A DNA stretch of 61,528 nucleotides from Actinomycetota bacterium (GCA_016871355.1 VFZC01000014.1:1-61528), one strand, 5' to 3'. Positions 51,683 through 61,425 are shown, counted from the first letter of the stretch. The notes: a model not told the origin generated them from the sequence alone. Numbers and translations are program-made.

Positions 51683-52729
51683 TCAGCCGACGACGTCGGC
51701 GTGATGCGCCGCGACCAAGTCGGGATACGAACGCTTGTAGTAGTTCCAGAGCTGTTCACCGAACAAAGCGACTGACGTGCTCTTGGTGCCCGACGCGCCC
51801 GAGAGGAGTTCTTCGCGCTTGGCCATGAACCCAGCCTCGCGATGACGCGGGCTGGCGGCCACGGCGTCGACGAACTGTGAGCCCAGTTCGAGCGGCGCGA
51901 GGCTGGCGCGCAGGTCGGGTCCGTGAAAGTAAGCCGACGAGAACCGCGGTTGATCGGCGACCACTCGGTGCTTGGTGGCCACGAGGTAGTTGCCGGTCAT
52001 CGACTGCAACATTTCGCCGAGGTTGACGACGATGGCATCGTTGCGCGGCGGAACGTCGATCCACTCACCGTCGGGATTGAGTGCCTGAAGTCCGCCCACG
52101 CCGTGCTGCAAGAGCAGCGTGAGGAATCCGGCATCGTTGTGGCCGTTGACGCCGGCTTCGCCTGCTGGTGTCGTCGGATACGAGATCAACTTCACCAACG
52201 AGTACGGACGCTCGCCGAAGCGATCACGGAACGTCGTGGCCGGCAAACCGAGTCCCCGAGCCAGAACCGCCATGAGTTCGTTGGCGAGATCACCCATCGA
52301 TCCGAAGAACTCGATGACCGTGTCGCGGAAACCAGGGAGCACCGACTCCGGAAGCCACTGATTGGGTCCGTCGATGCGGAGATAGGCCGGTTGGACCTCG
52401 GCAGGGTAGGGCGGGTTCTCCGACGAGAGATCGAGTTGTTCGCGGTGGTCGATCTTGTTGTCGGTCAGTTCGGAGCCGATGTCTTCCCAGCCGCGGAAGA
52501 AGGGCGAGTTGACCTTGGCGATCCGCTGTTTGACATCACGCGGGAGAGCGAAGAACGAACGCAACAGAGTGAAGTAGCGATCGAGAAACACCCGGTCGAT
52601 CCCGTGGTCGACCAGGGTGAAGAAACCGACCTCGTGGCAGACGCGCACGAGATCACGAGCGGCGGAATCGGCGTCGCCGCGACGCCACGACGCCGCGGAG
52701 ATCTCGGGAATCTCGGTGAACACCGCCAT
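51683..52729 (-). CDS. Isopenicillin N synthase-family Fe(II)/2-oxoglutarate-dependent oxygenase
   Basis: 348 residues. Double-stranded beta-helix oxygenase: iron ligands in GVNGHNDAGFLTLLLQ (HxD) and ATKHRVVADQ (His), and the 2OG/substrate-binding RFS. N-terminal VCHEVGFFTLVDHGI marks the DIOX_N region. Could hydroxylate, desaturate or demethylate a small molecule. Its ATG is just upstream of tRNA-Gly. Convergent with the second deacylase gene (stops adjacent). Confidence 0.93.
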   Translation of the reverse strand: MAVFTEIPEISAASWRRGDADSAARDLVRVCHEVGFFTLVDHGIDRVFLDRYFTLLRSFFALPRDVKQRIAKVNSPFFRGWEDIGSELTDNKIDHREQLDLSSENPPYPAEVQPAYLRIDGPNQWLPESVLPGFRDTVIEFFGSMGDLANELMAVLARGLGLPATTFRDRFGERPYSLVKLISYPTTPAGEAGVNGHNDAGFLTLLLQHGVGGLQALNPDGEWIDVPPRNDAIVVNLGEMLQSMTGNYLVATKHRVVADQPRFSSAYFHGPDLRASLAPLELGSQFVDAVAASPRHREAGFMAKREELLSGASGTKSTSVALFGEQLWNYYKRSYPDLVAAHHADVVG

Positions 52730-52733
52730 GGGG

Positions 52734-52805
<72 letters not shown>

Positions 52806-52814
52806 AAGGGAAGC

Positions 52815-53426
52815 TCATGTTAGCGAGCCGGACCTCCGACGAGCACGGGCGATCAGCACCACCAGGCCGACCGCGATGAGCGCGATCACTCCGTACTGGA
52901 TGTAGTCACCCCAGTGCCCCGCCTTCTTCCATTGGTCGCCCAGACCCCAGCCGATCGAGATCCAGATCGTGTTCCACACGAGCGAACCGAACGCGGTCAG
53001 TGCCGTGAAACGCCCGAGCGGCATCTTGTCGGCCCCGGCTGGTATCGACACCACCGACCGGACCACCGGCACGAGTCGGCCGAACAGAACCACGAGAGTT
53101 CCGTGGCGCTCGAACCACTGGAACCCTGTGTGCACGTCGGACTTCTTCAAACCGACGAACCGTCCGATTCCGGCGAGGAACGCCTCGAGTCGGTCTTCGT
53201 TGAGAAGACGACCGACCCCGTAGAGGAAGTAGGCGCCCACCACCGATCCGATCGTGGCGAACACGATCGCTCCCACGAATCCGAATCGGGTCTCGCTCAC
53301 GTTGAAGCCGGTGAGCAGCAAGACGAGTTCGGACGGGATGGGCGGGAAGATGTTCTCGAGCGCCACCAGTGCCGCCACGCCGAGGAGTCCGATCGCATCG
53401 ATGAAGTCAGCGGCCCAATCGATCAT
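52815..53426 (-). CDS. DedA family membrane protein
   Basis: 203 residues with about five hydrophobic segments. FGRLVPVVRSVVSIPAGADKMPL and the FTALTAFGSLVWNTIWISIG region match the SNARE-associated/DedA family; the ENIFPPIPSE motif near the N-terminus is the conserved acidic/proline loop. Likely a lipid-translocation or proton-linked role in the inner membrane. TAGGCT (53434-53439, minus) lies 7 nt before the ATG. Confidence 0.93.
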   Translation of the reverse strand: MIDWAADFIDAIGLLGVAALVALENIFPPIPSELVLLLTGFNVSETRFGFVGAIVFATIGSVVGAYFLYGVGRLLNEDRLEAFLAGIGRFVGLKKSDVHTGFQWFERHGTLVVLFGRLVPVVRSVVSIPAGADKMPLGRFTALTAFGSLVWNTIWISIGWGLGDQWKKAGHWGDYIQYGVIALIAVGLVVLIARARRRSGSLT

Positions 53427-53452
53427 CGTGTCGAGCCTAGATGTTCGAGGGT

Positions 53453-54400
53453 TCAGTACCGGTTGACGGTCGACTTGAACTTGCCCATGAGGTGTGGTCC
53501 GGCCGCGATGGGCGAGTGGCGCGCCGTTTCACCAGTGGCGAGACACGTCGGGAGGCATTCGATCACCGCGTCCCAATTGGCATTGTGGAAGAAAGCAATC
53601 GACTGCCGTCGACCGGCGGGGATCGTGACCCGATGCAACGTCGATCGCCAGCGGTCGTTGGTCCAGCGCTCCATCGCATCGCCCAGGTTCACCACCAGCG
53701 AACCACTTGGTGGATCGACGTCGACCCACTCGTCATCCGAACGACGCACTTGGAGGCCTGGTTGATCGGGATCGGTTTCGAGGATGGTGAGAGTGCCGTA
53801 GTCGGTATGAGCACTCGCACCCCACTGACCGTCGGCGATCGCGACGGACGAATCGGTGGCACCGGGGTAATCGAGGGCCCGCATCGCGCTCGTGTGGCGG
53901 TCGATCATCGTGTCGAAGTAGTGGCCGGGTAAGTGAAGCGACTCGGCCATGAGTGACAACAGGCGTGCGGCGAGTTGGCTCAGCGCGGAGTAGCGAGCGG
54001 TCCACGATTCATGAAGCGCGGGAAGTTCGTCGGGCCACAAATTGGGCGACCAGGCGAATTCCTCGTCGGGATCGGTGATGTCGTGCGCCGGCTTCGTCAC
54101 CGGGCCAATCGCGAACGACTGCTTGCGATCGGGTGGTGCGGCGTCTCCGAGCGATCGGGCCAGCGTTTCGCCCGACAAAGGCGAGTAGCCGTACGGATAA
54201 CCCGCGTAGGGCATGGCGACTCGCATCCGCGCCGCTAGTGGAAGATCGAAGAAGTCGCGGGCCGCTCGCCACGACGCGCGAAGCACCGAATCAGGCACCC
54301 CGTGGCCCGTCACACAGAAGAACCCGATCTCTTCGCAGGCTCGGGCGATCGAATCGGCTGAGCCCGAACGCGACACGTCGATCACGGGAATCCCGCTCAT
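53453..54400 (-). CDS. Isopenicillin N synthase-family Fe(II)/2-oxoglutarate-dependent oxygenase, second copy
   Basis: 315 residues. Iron ligands in GASAHTDYGTLTILETD (HxD) and STLHRVTIPAG (His) with RQS for 2OG/substrate; the N-terminal region is AC-EEIGFFCVTGHGVPDSV. It is a paralogue of the 51683 gene, separated by tRNA-Gly and dedA. TAAGGT (54407-54412, minus) is a -10 box 6 nt before the ATG. Confidence 0.93.
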   Translation of the reverse strand: MSGIPVIDVSRSGSADSIARACEEIGFFCVTGHGVPDSVLRASWRAARDFFDLPLAARMRVAMPYAGYPYGYSPLSGETLARSLGDAAPPDRKQSFAIGPVTKPAHDITDPDEEFAWSPNLWPDELPALHESWTARYSALSQLAARLLSLMAESLHLPGHYFDTMIDRHTSAMRALDYPGATDSSVAIADGQWGASAHTDYGTLTILETDPDQPGLQVRRSDDEWVDVDPPSGSLVVNLGDAMERWTNDRWRSTLHRVTIPAGRRQSIAFFHNANWDAVIECLPTCLATGETARHSPIAAGPHLMGKFKSTVNRY

Positions 54401-54437
54401 GGTTCGACCTTAGATCGGGGACTATCGTCGACCAGGC

Positions 54438-56171
54438 GTGTTGAAGCGGTTGCTATCCGAGTCGTTGAAGCCCTTCCGAAGGGTTCTCGCGGTGGTCGTC
54501 GTCTTCCAGGCCATCCAAGCGGTGGCGGGTCTCTTGCTCCCGACTCTGAACGCCGACATCATCGACAAGGGTGTCGCGCGAGGCGACACCGGATACATCG
54601 GTCGTCTCGGACTGGTGATGCTCGGAGTATCGCTGATCCAGGTGTTGTTCTCGGTCCTGGCCGTGCGATGGGGAGCGCGTATCGCGATGGCTTTCGGTCG
54701 TGACCTCCGCGCGTCGCTCTTTCACCAGGTGAACTCGTTCTCGGCTCGCGAACTCAATTCATTCGGGTCCCCGTCTCTGATCACCCGCATCACGAACGAC
54801 GTCCAACAGGTTCAGATGCTGGTCTTGATGACCTGCACCATGCTGCTCGCCGCGCCGTTCACGGCGGTGGCCGGCGTGGCTTTGGCCATTCACGAAGACG
54901 CGGGTCTGTCGTGGATCATCGTGGTCGCGATTCCGGTGGTCGTGTTCTTGCTCGCCAACATCATCGGGCGCATGGTGCCCAACTTCCGAGTGATGCAGGA
55001 AAAGGTCGACCGCATCAACGAGATCCTCCGCGAGCAGCTCACCGGCATCCGGGTCGTGCGCGCTTTCGTTCGCGAGCCCGAGGAGATCGAACGCTTCCGA
55101 ACCGCCAATTCATCGCTGACCACCACGGCCCTGCGGGGTGGACGACTTCAGGGCTTGATGTTCCCGACGGTCACACTCGTGGTCAACGCGTCGTGTGTCG
55201 CAGTGGTGTGGGTCGGTGCGTATCGAGTGGAAGATGGCTCGACCCAGATCGGGTCGCTGCTCGCGTTTCTCACCTACCTCATCCAGATTTTGATGGCGGT
55301 GCTGATGTCGACGTTCATGGCTGCTCTGTGGCCACGAGCCTCGGCGAGCGCCGAGCGCATCGTGGAAGTTCTCGAGACTCGGACTTCGGTGGTGATTTCG
55401 CCGAATGCTCGCACGACCGTCGACGAGCGGGCCACGCTCGAGTTCCGTCACGTCGGCTTCAGCTATCCCGGCGCCGCCGAACCCGTGTTGCGCGACGTGT
55501 CGTTCCGCGTCGGGCCGGGGGAGACGCTTGCCATCATCGGTAGCACGGGTTCGGGAAAGACGACCCTCGTCAACTTGATCCCTCGCCTCGTCGACGCGAC
55601 GGCCGGCACGGTGTCGGTGGATGGTGTCGATGTTCGCGACCTCGCACCCGAAGTGATCTGGTCACGGGTCGGACTCGTTCCTCAGAAGCCGTTCCTCTTC
55701 TCGGGCACGGTCGCGTCGAACCTCCGATACGGGAAGACCGACGCCACCGAGGCCGAGATGTGGGAAGCGCTCGACGTCGCGCAAGCGGCCGACTTCGTGG
55801 CACAGATGCCAGGCGGGCTCGAGGCACCGATCACGCAGGGTGGGGCCAACGTGTCGGGCGGCCAGCGCCAGCGACTGTCGATCGCCCGCGCGGTGATTCG
55901 CCGTCCCGAGTTCTACGTGTTCGACGACGCGTTCTCGGCCCTCGATCTCGCCACCGACGCGCGGTTGCGGGCCGCACTCGCGCCGATCACTCGTGACTCG
56001 GTGATGATCGTGGTCGCCCAGCGTGTTTCCACGATTCGTCAGGCCGACCACATCCTGGTTCTCGAAGACGGCGACGTGATGGGACTCGGAAGTCACGACG
56101 AACTTCTCACTTCCTGTCCGACGTACCAAGAGATCGTTCAGTCGCAGTACAGCGAGGAGGGCGCGGCATGA
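54438..56171 (+). CDS. ABC exporter subunit, heterodimeric type, degenerate catalytic site
   Basis: 577 residues: six-helix transmembrane domain (residues about 1-310) plus NBD. Walker A GSTGSGKTT (about 366), signature VSGGQRQRLSIARAV (about 471), and a Walker B FDDAFSALD with Asp in place of the catalytic Glu, so this site is non-hydrolytic. That matches the asymmetric TM287/288- or Rv1272c/Rv1273c-type exporters, in which one NBD site is degenerate. GTG start; stop overlaps the partner's ATG (ATGA). Likely exports lipids or drugs. Confidence 0.93.
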   Translation: MLKRLLSESLKPFRRVLAVVVVFQAIQAVAGLLLPTLNADIIDKGVARGDTGYIGRLGLVMLGVSLIQVLFSVLAVRWGARIAMAFGRDLRASLFHQVNSFSARELNSFGSPSLITRITNDVQQVQMLVLMTCTMLLAAPFTAVAGVALAIHEDAGLSWIIVVAIPVVVFLLANIIGRMVPNFRVMQEKVDRINEILREQLTGIRVVRAFVREPEEIERFRTANSSLTTTALRGGRLQGLMFPTVTLVVNASCVAVVWVGAYRVEDGSTQIGSLLAFLTYLIQILMAVLMSTFMAALWPRASASAERIVEVLETRTSVVISPNARTTVDERATLEFRHVGFSYPGAAEPVLRDVSFRVGPGETLAIIGSTGSGKTTLVNLIPRLVDATAGTVSVDGVDVRDLAPEVIWSRVGLVPQKPFLFSGTVASNLRYGKTDATEAEMWEALDVAQAADFVAQMPGGLEAPITQGGANVSGGQRQRLSIARAVIRRPEFYVFDDAFSALDLATDARLRAALAPITRDSVMIVVAQRVSTIRQADHILVLEDGDVMGLGSHDELLTSCPTYQEIVQSQYSEEGAA

Positions 56172-58009
56172 ATCAGCCCCGCGGTGCCTCGGTGACCGAG
56201 ATGCGGACCGGGCGTTTCCATTCGGTCGGAATTCCCACCGAGAAGTCGAAGGACTTCGGGGGGACGTCGCGTCGTCTCGCGCGTCGACTCGGTCGCGACG
56301 GAACCGTGGTCATCGTCATCATGGTTCTTGCCGTCATCAGCGTGACGCTGGTGGTGCTCGGGCCGCGCATCCTCGGGCGCGCGACCGACATCGTGTTCGA
56401 GGGGCTGTTCTCCGACGGAATCGACTTCGGGCGGTTGCACCGGACCCTTGGTCTGGCTCTGGCCGTGTACGTCGGCTCGTACCTCCTCGGCTACCTCCAG
56501 GCCTTCTTGCTGGCCGGAGTGGTGCAACGCACCATGTTCAGACTACGACGTGACGTCGAGACGAAGATTCACTCGTTGCCGCTCTCGTACGTCGATCAGA
56601 ACTCACGTGGCGATCTGCTGAGCCGAGTCACCAACGACATCGACAACATTTCTCAGAGCCTTCAGCAGTCGCTCAGCCAGTTGCTCACGTCGGTGCTCAC
56701 CATCATCGGTGTTCTAATCATGATGTTCGACGTCTCGTTCCTGCTCGCTCTCATCGCACTGGCCGTGATCCCCATCTCGCTCTTCGCGACCAAGAGCATC
56801 GCCAAGCGGTCACGGGCAAAATTCATGGCGCAGTGGTCGAAGACCGGCCAGGTGAACGGAATCATCGAAGAGACCTTCACGGGACACGCGATCGTCAAGG
56901 CGTTCGGACAGCAAGCCGACGTGGAGGCTCGATTCGCGATGACCAACCAGGATCTGTTCGAAGCCGCCGACGGCGCTCAGTTCATGTCGGGGTCCATCCA
57001 GCCCGTGATGATGTTCCTCGGCAACCTCAATTACGTGGCCATCGCCGTGATCGGCGGGATGCGAGTCACGTCGGGCGCTCTGAGTTTGGGCGACATCCAA
57101 GCGTTCGCGCAGTATTCGCGCCAGTTCACGGTGCCGCTCACCACGACGGCGTCGATGTTCAACGTTCTGCAGTCGGGTGTGGCGTCGGCCGAGCGCGTGT
57201 TCGAACTACTCGACGCGACCGAACAGACTGCTGAACGGGGAGAAGCACCGGCGGAACCCACGCGAGGCGACATCCGATTCGAGAGAGTTTCGTTCTCGTA
57301 CTCGCCCGAGCGACCGCTGATCAGCAACTTGTCGTTCGAAGCACGTCCGGGTGAAACCGTGGCGATCGTCGGACCCACCGGGGCTGGCAAGACCACGCTC
57401 GTGAATCTCCTGATGCGCTTCTACGAACTCGATGCCGGGCGCATCGTGCTCGACGGTCGCGACATCGCGGCGATCCCGCGTTCGGCTCTGCGTTCGCAGA
57501 TCGGCATGGTGTTGCAGGACACCTGGCTCTTCAACGGCACCATTCGTGAGAACCTTGCCTTCGGAAATCCGCAGGCGACGGAAGAGCAGATCTTGGCGGC
57601 GGCCAAAGCCACGTACGTCGACCGCTTCGTTCACTCGTTGCCCGCCGGGTACGACACGGTTCTCGATGGCGAAGGCGCCGCGGTGAGCGCGGGGGAGAAG
57701 CAGCTCCTCACCATCGCTCGTGCGTTCCTGGCCGATCCGGCCATCTTGATCCTGGACGAGGCGACCAGTTCGGTCGACACTCGTACCGAGGTCCTCATTC
57801 AGAAGGCGATGTCGGCATTGCGCCGCGACCGAACGAGTTTCGTGATCGCCCACCGACTCTCGACCATTCGTGACGCGACCGTCATCTTGGTGATGGAAAA
57901 TGGGGCGATCGTCGAGCAGGGATCACACGACGAACTTCTCCGGGCCAAAGGCGCGTACCACCGTCTGTATCAGTCGCAGTTCACTGGTGCGGCGACTGAC
58001 CTCGGCTGA
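56168..58009 (+). CDS. ABC exporter subunit, heterodimeric partner with canonical Walker B
   Basis: 613 residues, slightly longer N-terminus than its partner. TMD about 40-360, NBD with Walker A GPTGAGKTTLVNLLMRF (about 401), a modified signature VSAGEKQLLTIARAF (about 504) and Walker B ILILDEATSSVD with the catalytic Glu. The signature is the degenerate-looking one while the Glu is intact, complementary to the first subunit. Together the two form one active exporter. Confidence 0.93.
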   Translation: MNQPRGASVTEMRTGRFHSVGIPTEKSKDFGGTSRRLARRLGRDGTVVIVIMVLAVISVTLVVLGPRILGRATDIVFEGLFSDGIDFGRLHRTLGLALAVYVGSYLLGYLQAFLLAGVVQRTMFRLRRDVETKIHSLPLSYVDQNSRGDLLSRVTNDIDNISQSLQQSLSQLLTSVLTIIGVLIMMFDVSFLLALIALAVIPISLFATKSIAKRSRAKFMAQWSKTGQVNGIIEETFTGHAIVKAFGQQADVEARFAMTNQDLFEAADGAQFMSGSIQPVMMFLGNLNYVAIAVIGGMRVTSGALSLGDIQAFAQYSRQFTVPLTTTASMFNVLQSGVASAERVFELLDATEQTAERGEAPAEPTRGDIRFERVSFSYSPERPLISNLSFEARPGETVAIVGPTGAGKTTLVNLLMRFYELDAGRIVLDGRDIAAIPRSALRSQIGMVLQDTWLFNGTIRENLAFGNPQATEEQILAAAKATYVDRFVHSLPAGYDTVLDGEGAAVSAGEKQLLTIARAFLADPAILILDEATSSVDTRTEVLIQKAMSALRRDRTSFVIAHRLSTIRDATVILVMENGAIVEQGSHDELLRAKGAYHRLYQSQFTGAATDLG

Positions 58010-58010
58010 G

Positions 58011-58496
58011 TCAGCCGAGCAGTTGTTCGATGGCGCCGACGATCGCGGGATCGTCGGGTGCGACCATCGGGCTGAAACGGGCGACGATGCGACCATCACC
58101 GGCCACGAGGAACTTCTCGAAGTTCCAGCGGATGTCACCTGATGTTCCCTCGGCGTCGGCCACCTGGGTGAGTTCGCCGTAGATCGGGTGGCGTCCGTCG
58201 CCGTTCACGTCGATCTTCTCCGTCAGGGGAAACGTGACGCCGTAGGTGACCGAGCAGAACGTGGCGATCTCGTCGGGTGAACCGGGCTCCTGGCCCGCGA
58301 ACTGGTTGCACGGAACTCCGACCACGCTCAAACCCTGGGCGCCGTAGCGCTTCTGGAGGTCTTCGAGTCCGGTGTACTGCGGAGTCAGTCCGCACTTACT
58401 CGCCACGTTGACCACGAGGTACGCCTTGGCGCCGTACGAACCGAGAGTCGAGGGCGAACCGTCGAGGCGATGAATCGGAAGATCGAGAATACTCAT
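58011..58496 (-). CDS. Glutathione peroxidase-family thiol peroxidase, Cys type
   Basis: 161 residues. NVASKCGLTPQYTGLEDL carries the peroxidatic Cys (not Sec), GVPCNQFAGQEPG holds the resolving/Gln part, and the catalytic Trp-Asn in IRWNFEKFLV. Bacterial members usually use thioredoxin rather than glutathione. Note that the Cys-type site contrasts with the Sec-type lipoprotein at 43060. ATG 58496; upstream 38 nt later is tRNA-Pro. Confidence 0.93.
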   Translation of the reverse strand: MSILDLPIHRLDGSPSTLGSYGAKAYLVVNVASKCGLTPQYTGLEDLQKRYGAQGLSVVGVPCNQFAGQEPGSPDEIATFCSVTYGVTFPLTEKIDVNGDGRHPIYGELTQVADAEGTSGDIRWNFEKFLVAGDGRIVARFSPMVAPDDPAIVGAIEQLLG

Positions 58497-58533
58497 GGAC
58501 GAACCCTGCCACAGCACGGCTCGTCGTCGAGAG

Positions 58534-58605
58534 TCGGGGAGGGGGGATTTGAACCCCCGACCTCCTGCACCCAAAGCAGGAACGCTACCACTGCGCCACT
58601 CCCCG
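58534..58605 (-). tRNA. tRNA-Pro (anticodon TGG)
   Basis: 72 nt. Acceptor CGGGGAG (58599-58605) pairs with 58535-58541; anticodon stem CCTGC/GCAGG with loop TTTGGGT, anticodon TGG at 58571-58573; T-loop GGTTCAAATCC. CCA not encoded. Confidence 0.97.
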
Positions 58606-58646
58606 GTCCCCGAGATGCTACCTGCCACTCCCTTACGATCGAGAGC

Positions 58647-60212
58647 GTGACCGCTGTCGTCGTGGTGATCGTCGTGTGGGCGTCGTCACTCGTGGTCATC
58701 GCCCGCCTGGTTCGTCGTCGTTCGATGCAGGAGAAGAAGCGGCGCGACACCGTGATTCGTGCTCTCGTCGAAACGTCACCCGGTGTGGCCTTGGTCTTCG
58801 ACGCGAAGCGACGTGTGGTGGCCGCCAACGACGAGATTCGTCGTCATTCGGGAGGGTCTCCGAGCGGTCGTTCGGTGGTCGAAGCATTGGGTGTGGCCGA
58901 CGATTCGGTGGCGGTCAAAGTTCTCGACGACGTCATGTCGACAGTCCTCGGGGGGAACACGTCATCAGCCGAACTGCCCGATGAAGAAGACGATGGTTCG
59001 ATGCGCATCCTCGAGATCGAGGGCCGACCGCTGGAAGGTGGGCAGGGCTTCCTGCAAGTGAGCGACGCAACCGAGCGACGTGAACGGGCCATGCGATCGG
59101 CTCAGTCGGAGCGCATGGAGGCCCTCGGTGCACTGGCGGGTGGTCTCGCTCACGACTTCAACAACCTGTTGTTCGTCACCCTTGGCAACTTGCAGTTGAT
59201 GGCCACCAATGACGTCGTGATCAACGACGAGAAGTTGTCGAAGTTCGTGTCGCGCTCGGTGTCGGCGGTCGAGCGTGGCGCCGAGATCACGAAGTCGTTG
59301 CTCGCGGTCGCGCGGAGTCAGCCGCTGGAGGAGAGCGCGGTCTCCTTGGCCGATCTGGTGAAGGGAATTCTTCCACTGGTCCGACAGGCCTTGGGTGCGG
59401 GTCGCACGGTGGCGGTCGACATTCCCGATCAGTCGGTGCAACTGATGCTCGATGCGGGTCGGCTGTCGTCGTGCATCTTGAACCTTGCGTTCAATGCGCG
59501 CGACGCCATGGGCCCCAACGGCACTCTGACGATCGCAGCCCAACGCGTCGACGAACTCGACCCATCGTGGGGACTGGCGGGGTCGTTCATTCGACTGTCG
59601 ATCACCGACGACGGATCGGGGATGAGCGAAGAGGTCGTGGCGCGGGCCTTCGAACCCTTCTTCACCACCAAGAAGCCGGGCAGTGGTACTGGTCTCGGAT
59701 TGGCGACCGTGTACGCGTTCGCGCGCCAAACCGGCGGCACCGCCACTCTCAGTACTCGACTCGGTGCGGGCACCACGGTGTCGCTCGTTCTTCCCGTCCA
59801 CGATCCGTCCGCTGCCGAGGCAGCGAGCGCCCCCCGTCGGCGCGCCGGACGACGTGTGGTGGTGGCGGACGACGAACAGTCTCTGGCCGAACTCGTCGCG
59901 TCGTGGCTCATCGACGTCGGAGTCGATGTGCGATTCGCGACGTCGCCCAAGGCGGCGCTCGAACTCGTCGAGGAGTTCGCACCCGACGTCTTGGTCTCCG
60001 ACGCGAACTTCGGAGAAGAGATCGACGGGATCGAGTTGGCGAAGTTGGCCACGGCGATCCAGCCCGATCTGGCGGTGATCTTCATGACCGGGTACAGCTC
60101 GAGTATGCGCACTCTGCAAGAACTCGGCGAGCGGACTCTGGCCAAACCCTTCTCGCGTGACGACCTGTACGGTGCGCTGATGCCGTATCTCGCCGAGGCC
60201 ACCGATGTCTGA
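58647..60212 (+). CDS. Hybrid sensor histidine kinase with C-terminal receiver domain
   Basis: 521 residues, GTG start after a TACGAT -10 box (58634-58639, 7 nt gap). One N-terminal membrane helix (residues 1-20), PAS-like domain (about 40-145, VETSPGVALVFDAKRRVVAA), HisKA with phospho-acceptor His in LAGGLAHDFNNLLF (about 168), HATPase (LNLAFNARDAMG, DDGSGMSEEVV, GSGTGLGLATVYAFA), then a receiver domain (about 402-520: VVVADDEQS, acceptor Asp in VLVSDANFG, Thr/Lys in FMTGYSS and LAKPFS). Signal is unknown. Overlaps the next gene by 8 nt. Confidence 0.92.
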   Translation: MTAVVVVIVVWASSLVVIARLVRRRSMQEKKRRDTVIRALVETSPGVALVFDAKRRVVAANDEIRRHSGGSPSGRSVVEALGVADDSVAVKVLDDVMSTVLGGNTSSAELPDEEDDGSMRILEIEGRPLEGGQGFLQVSDATERRERAMRSAQSERMEALGALAGGLAHDFNNLLFVTLGNLQLMATNDVVINDEKLSKFVSRSVSAVERGAEITKSLLAVARSQPLEESAVSLADLVKGILPLVRQALGAGRTVAVDIPDQSVQLMLDAGRLSSCILNLAFNARDAMGPNGTLTIAAQRVDELDPSWGLAGSFIRLSITDDGSGMSEEVVARAFEPFFTTKKPGSGTGLGLATVYAFARQTGGTATLSTRLGAGTTVSLVLPVHDPSAAEAASAPRRRAGRRVVVADDEQSLAELVASWLIDVGVDVRFATSPKAALELVEEFAPDVLVSDANFGEEIDGIELAKLATAIQPDLAVIFMTGYSSSMRTLQELGERTLAKPFSRDDLYGALMPYLAEATDV

Positions 60213-61401
60213 GTCTCCGCGCGTCCTGGTGATCGACGACGAGCCAGCGATCTGCGAACTCATCGAAGCCGTGGCCGAGTCGGCCGGCTTCTCCGTTAGC
60301 ACCGCGAGTTCACCCGCTGAGATCGAAGAGTCCATTCAGGGTCGGTTCGATCTGGTCGTGCTCGACTTGTCTCTCGGTGAACTCGACGGCATCGAAGTGA
60401 TGAGCCGCCTGGGTACTACGCATCGGGGGCTGCCGGTGATTCTCGTGAGTGGGGCCGACGAGACACTCATCACCACGGCCGGTCGCATCGCCGAGATGCA
60501 TCGCCTCCGGGTGATCGCCACGTTCGCCAAGCCCTTCTCGCTCGACCTGCTTCGCTCGGCGATGCTCGAGTGGACGCACGTCGCCAACGAGCGCATCGAT
60601 CCCACTGGTCCGCGCTTGCGCATCGACGACGAGGCGTTGTTCGACCCCGAGTTCATGCACCTCGTGTATCAACCGAAGGTGTCGGTTTCCACTGGTGACG
60701 TCGTGGGCGTGGAAGCACTCGTGCGTTGGCGGCGTCCCGACAAGGGTGACGTGTCGCCCGCGGCCTACGTCGCGTTGGTGGAAGATCTCGGCCGCACATC
60801 CGAATTGCTCGATGCGATCATGACCATGGCCGCCCACGATCGCTTTCGCTACCGCGCCTTGGCGTCCATGCCCGACGTCTCGCTCAACATCTCGGTTCTC
60901 GATCTCGACGACGACGAACTGCCCCGTCGTGCGCAGCGAATTCTCACGGGCACCTCACCGGCCGAGTCGTGGACCTTCGAAGTCACCGAGACCACGCCGA
61001 TTCCCGACCTCACTCCGACGGTTGCGGTTCTCACCCGGTTGCGATTGGCCGGATTCAAGTTGGCCGTCGACGATTTCGGCACCGGAACCAGCAACTACGA
61101 GCGACTTCTGGTGGCGCCGTTCACCGAGTTGAAGATCGATCGCGCCATGGTGAGTCGCCTGGATGCCTCGGCAGCCGAACCCGACGCGATGGTCCGCTCC
61201 GGTGTCGACGTGGGCCATTCGCTCGGACTGCAAGTGGTGGCCGAAGGTGTCGAGACCGTCGAACAGTTCACGCTCATTCGCAGCCTCGGCTGCGACGCGG
61301 TTCAGGGTTACTTCGTGTCGGCACCGGTGAAGCCCGTCCAGATCGACGCGGCCCTCGATCGGTGGGCCGAGAACTTCGAAGTCCTCGGCCTCGACCGCTG
61401 A
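60205..61401 (+). CDS. Response regulator with EAL (c-di-GMP phosphodiesterase) output domain
   Basis: 398 residues. Receiver domain 1-125 (VLVIDDEPAICEL, acceptor Asp in VVLDLSLGELDG, Lys in TFAKPFSLDLL). EAL domain about 150-390: VGVEALVRW (EAL signature), SLNISVLDLDD (Asn), FEVTETT (Glu), AVDDFGTGTSNY (DDFGTG), LKIDRAMV (Lys) and VAEGVETVEQF (Glu). All catalytic and metal-binding residues visible, so it is probably an active phosphodiesterase controlled by the upstream kinase. This is one of the few links to c-di-GMP signalling in the window. Confidence 0.94.
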   Translation: MSESPRVLVIDDEPAICELIEAVAESAGFSVSTASSPAEIEESIQGRFDLVVLDLSLGELDGIEVMSRLGTTHRGLPVILVSGADETLITTAGRIAEMHRLRVIATFAKPFSLDLLRSAMLEWTHVANERIDPTGPRLRIDDEALFDPEFMHLVYQPKVSVSTGDVVGVEALVRWRRPDKGDVSPAAYVALVEDLGRTSELLDAIMTMAAHDRFRYRALASMPDVSLNISVLDLDDDELPRRAQRILTGTSPAESWTFEVTETTPIPDLTPTVAVLTRLRLAGFKLAVDDFGTGTSNYERLLVAPFTELKIDRAMVSRLDASAAEPDAMVRSGVDVGHSLGLQVVAEGVETVEQFTLIRSLGCDAVQGYFVSAPVKPVQIDAALDRWAENFEVLGLDR

Positions 61402-61425
61402 GATCGAGCACGCGAACTGACCGAG

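Noticed and set aside
58011-58496. Second selenoprotein candidate: the glutathione peroxidase
   Set aside because: Its peroxidatic residue is encoded by a normal Cys codon (SKCGLT); no in-frame TGA.
58965-60335. 456-codon minus-strand frame opposite the histidine kinase
   Set aside because: Antisense shadow; the kinase has full HisKA, HATPase and receiver motifs.
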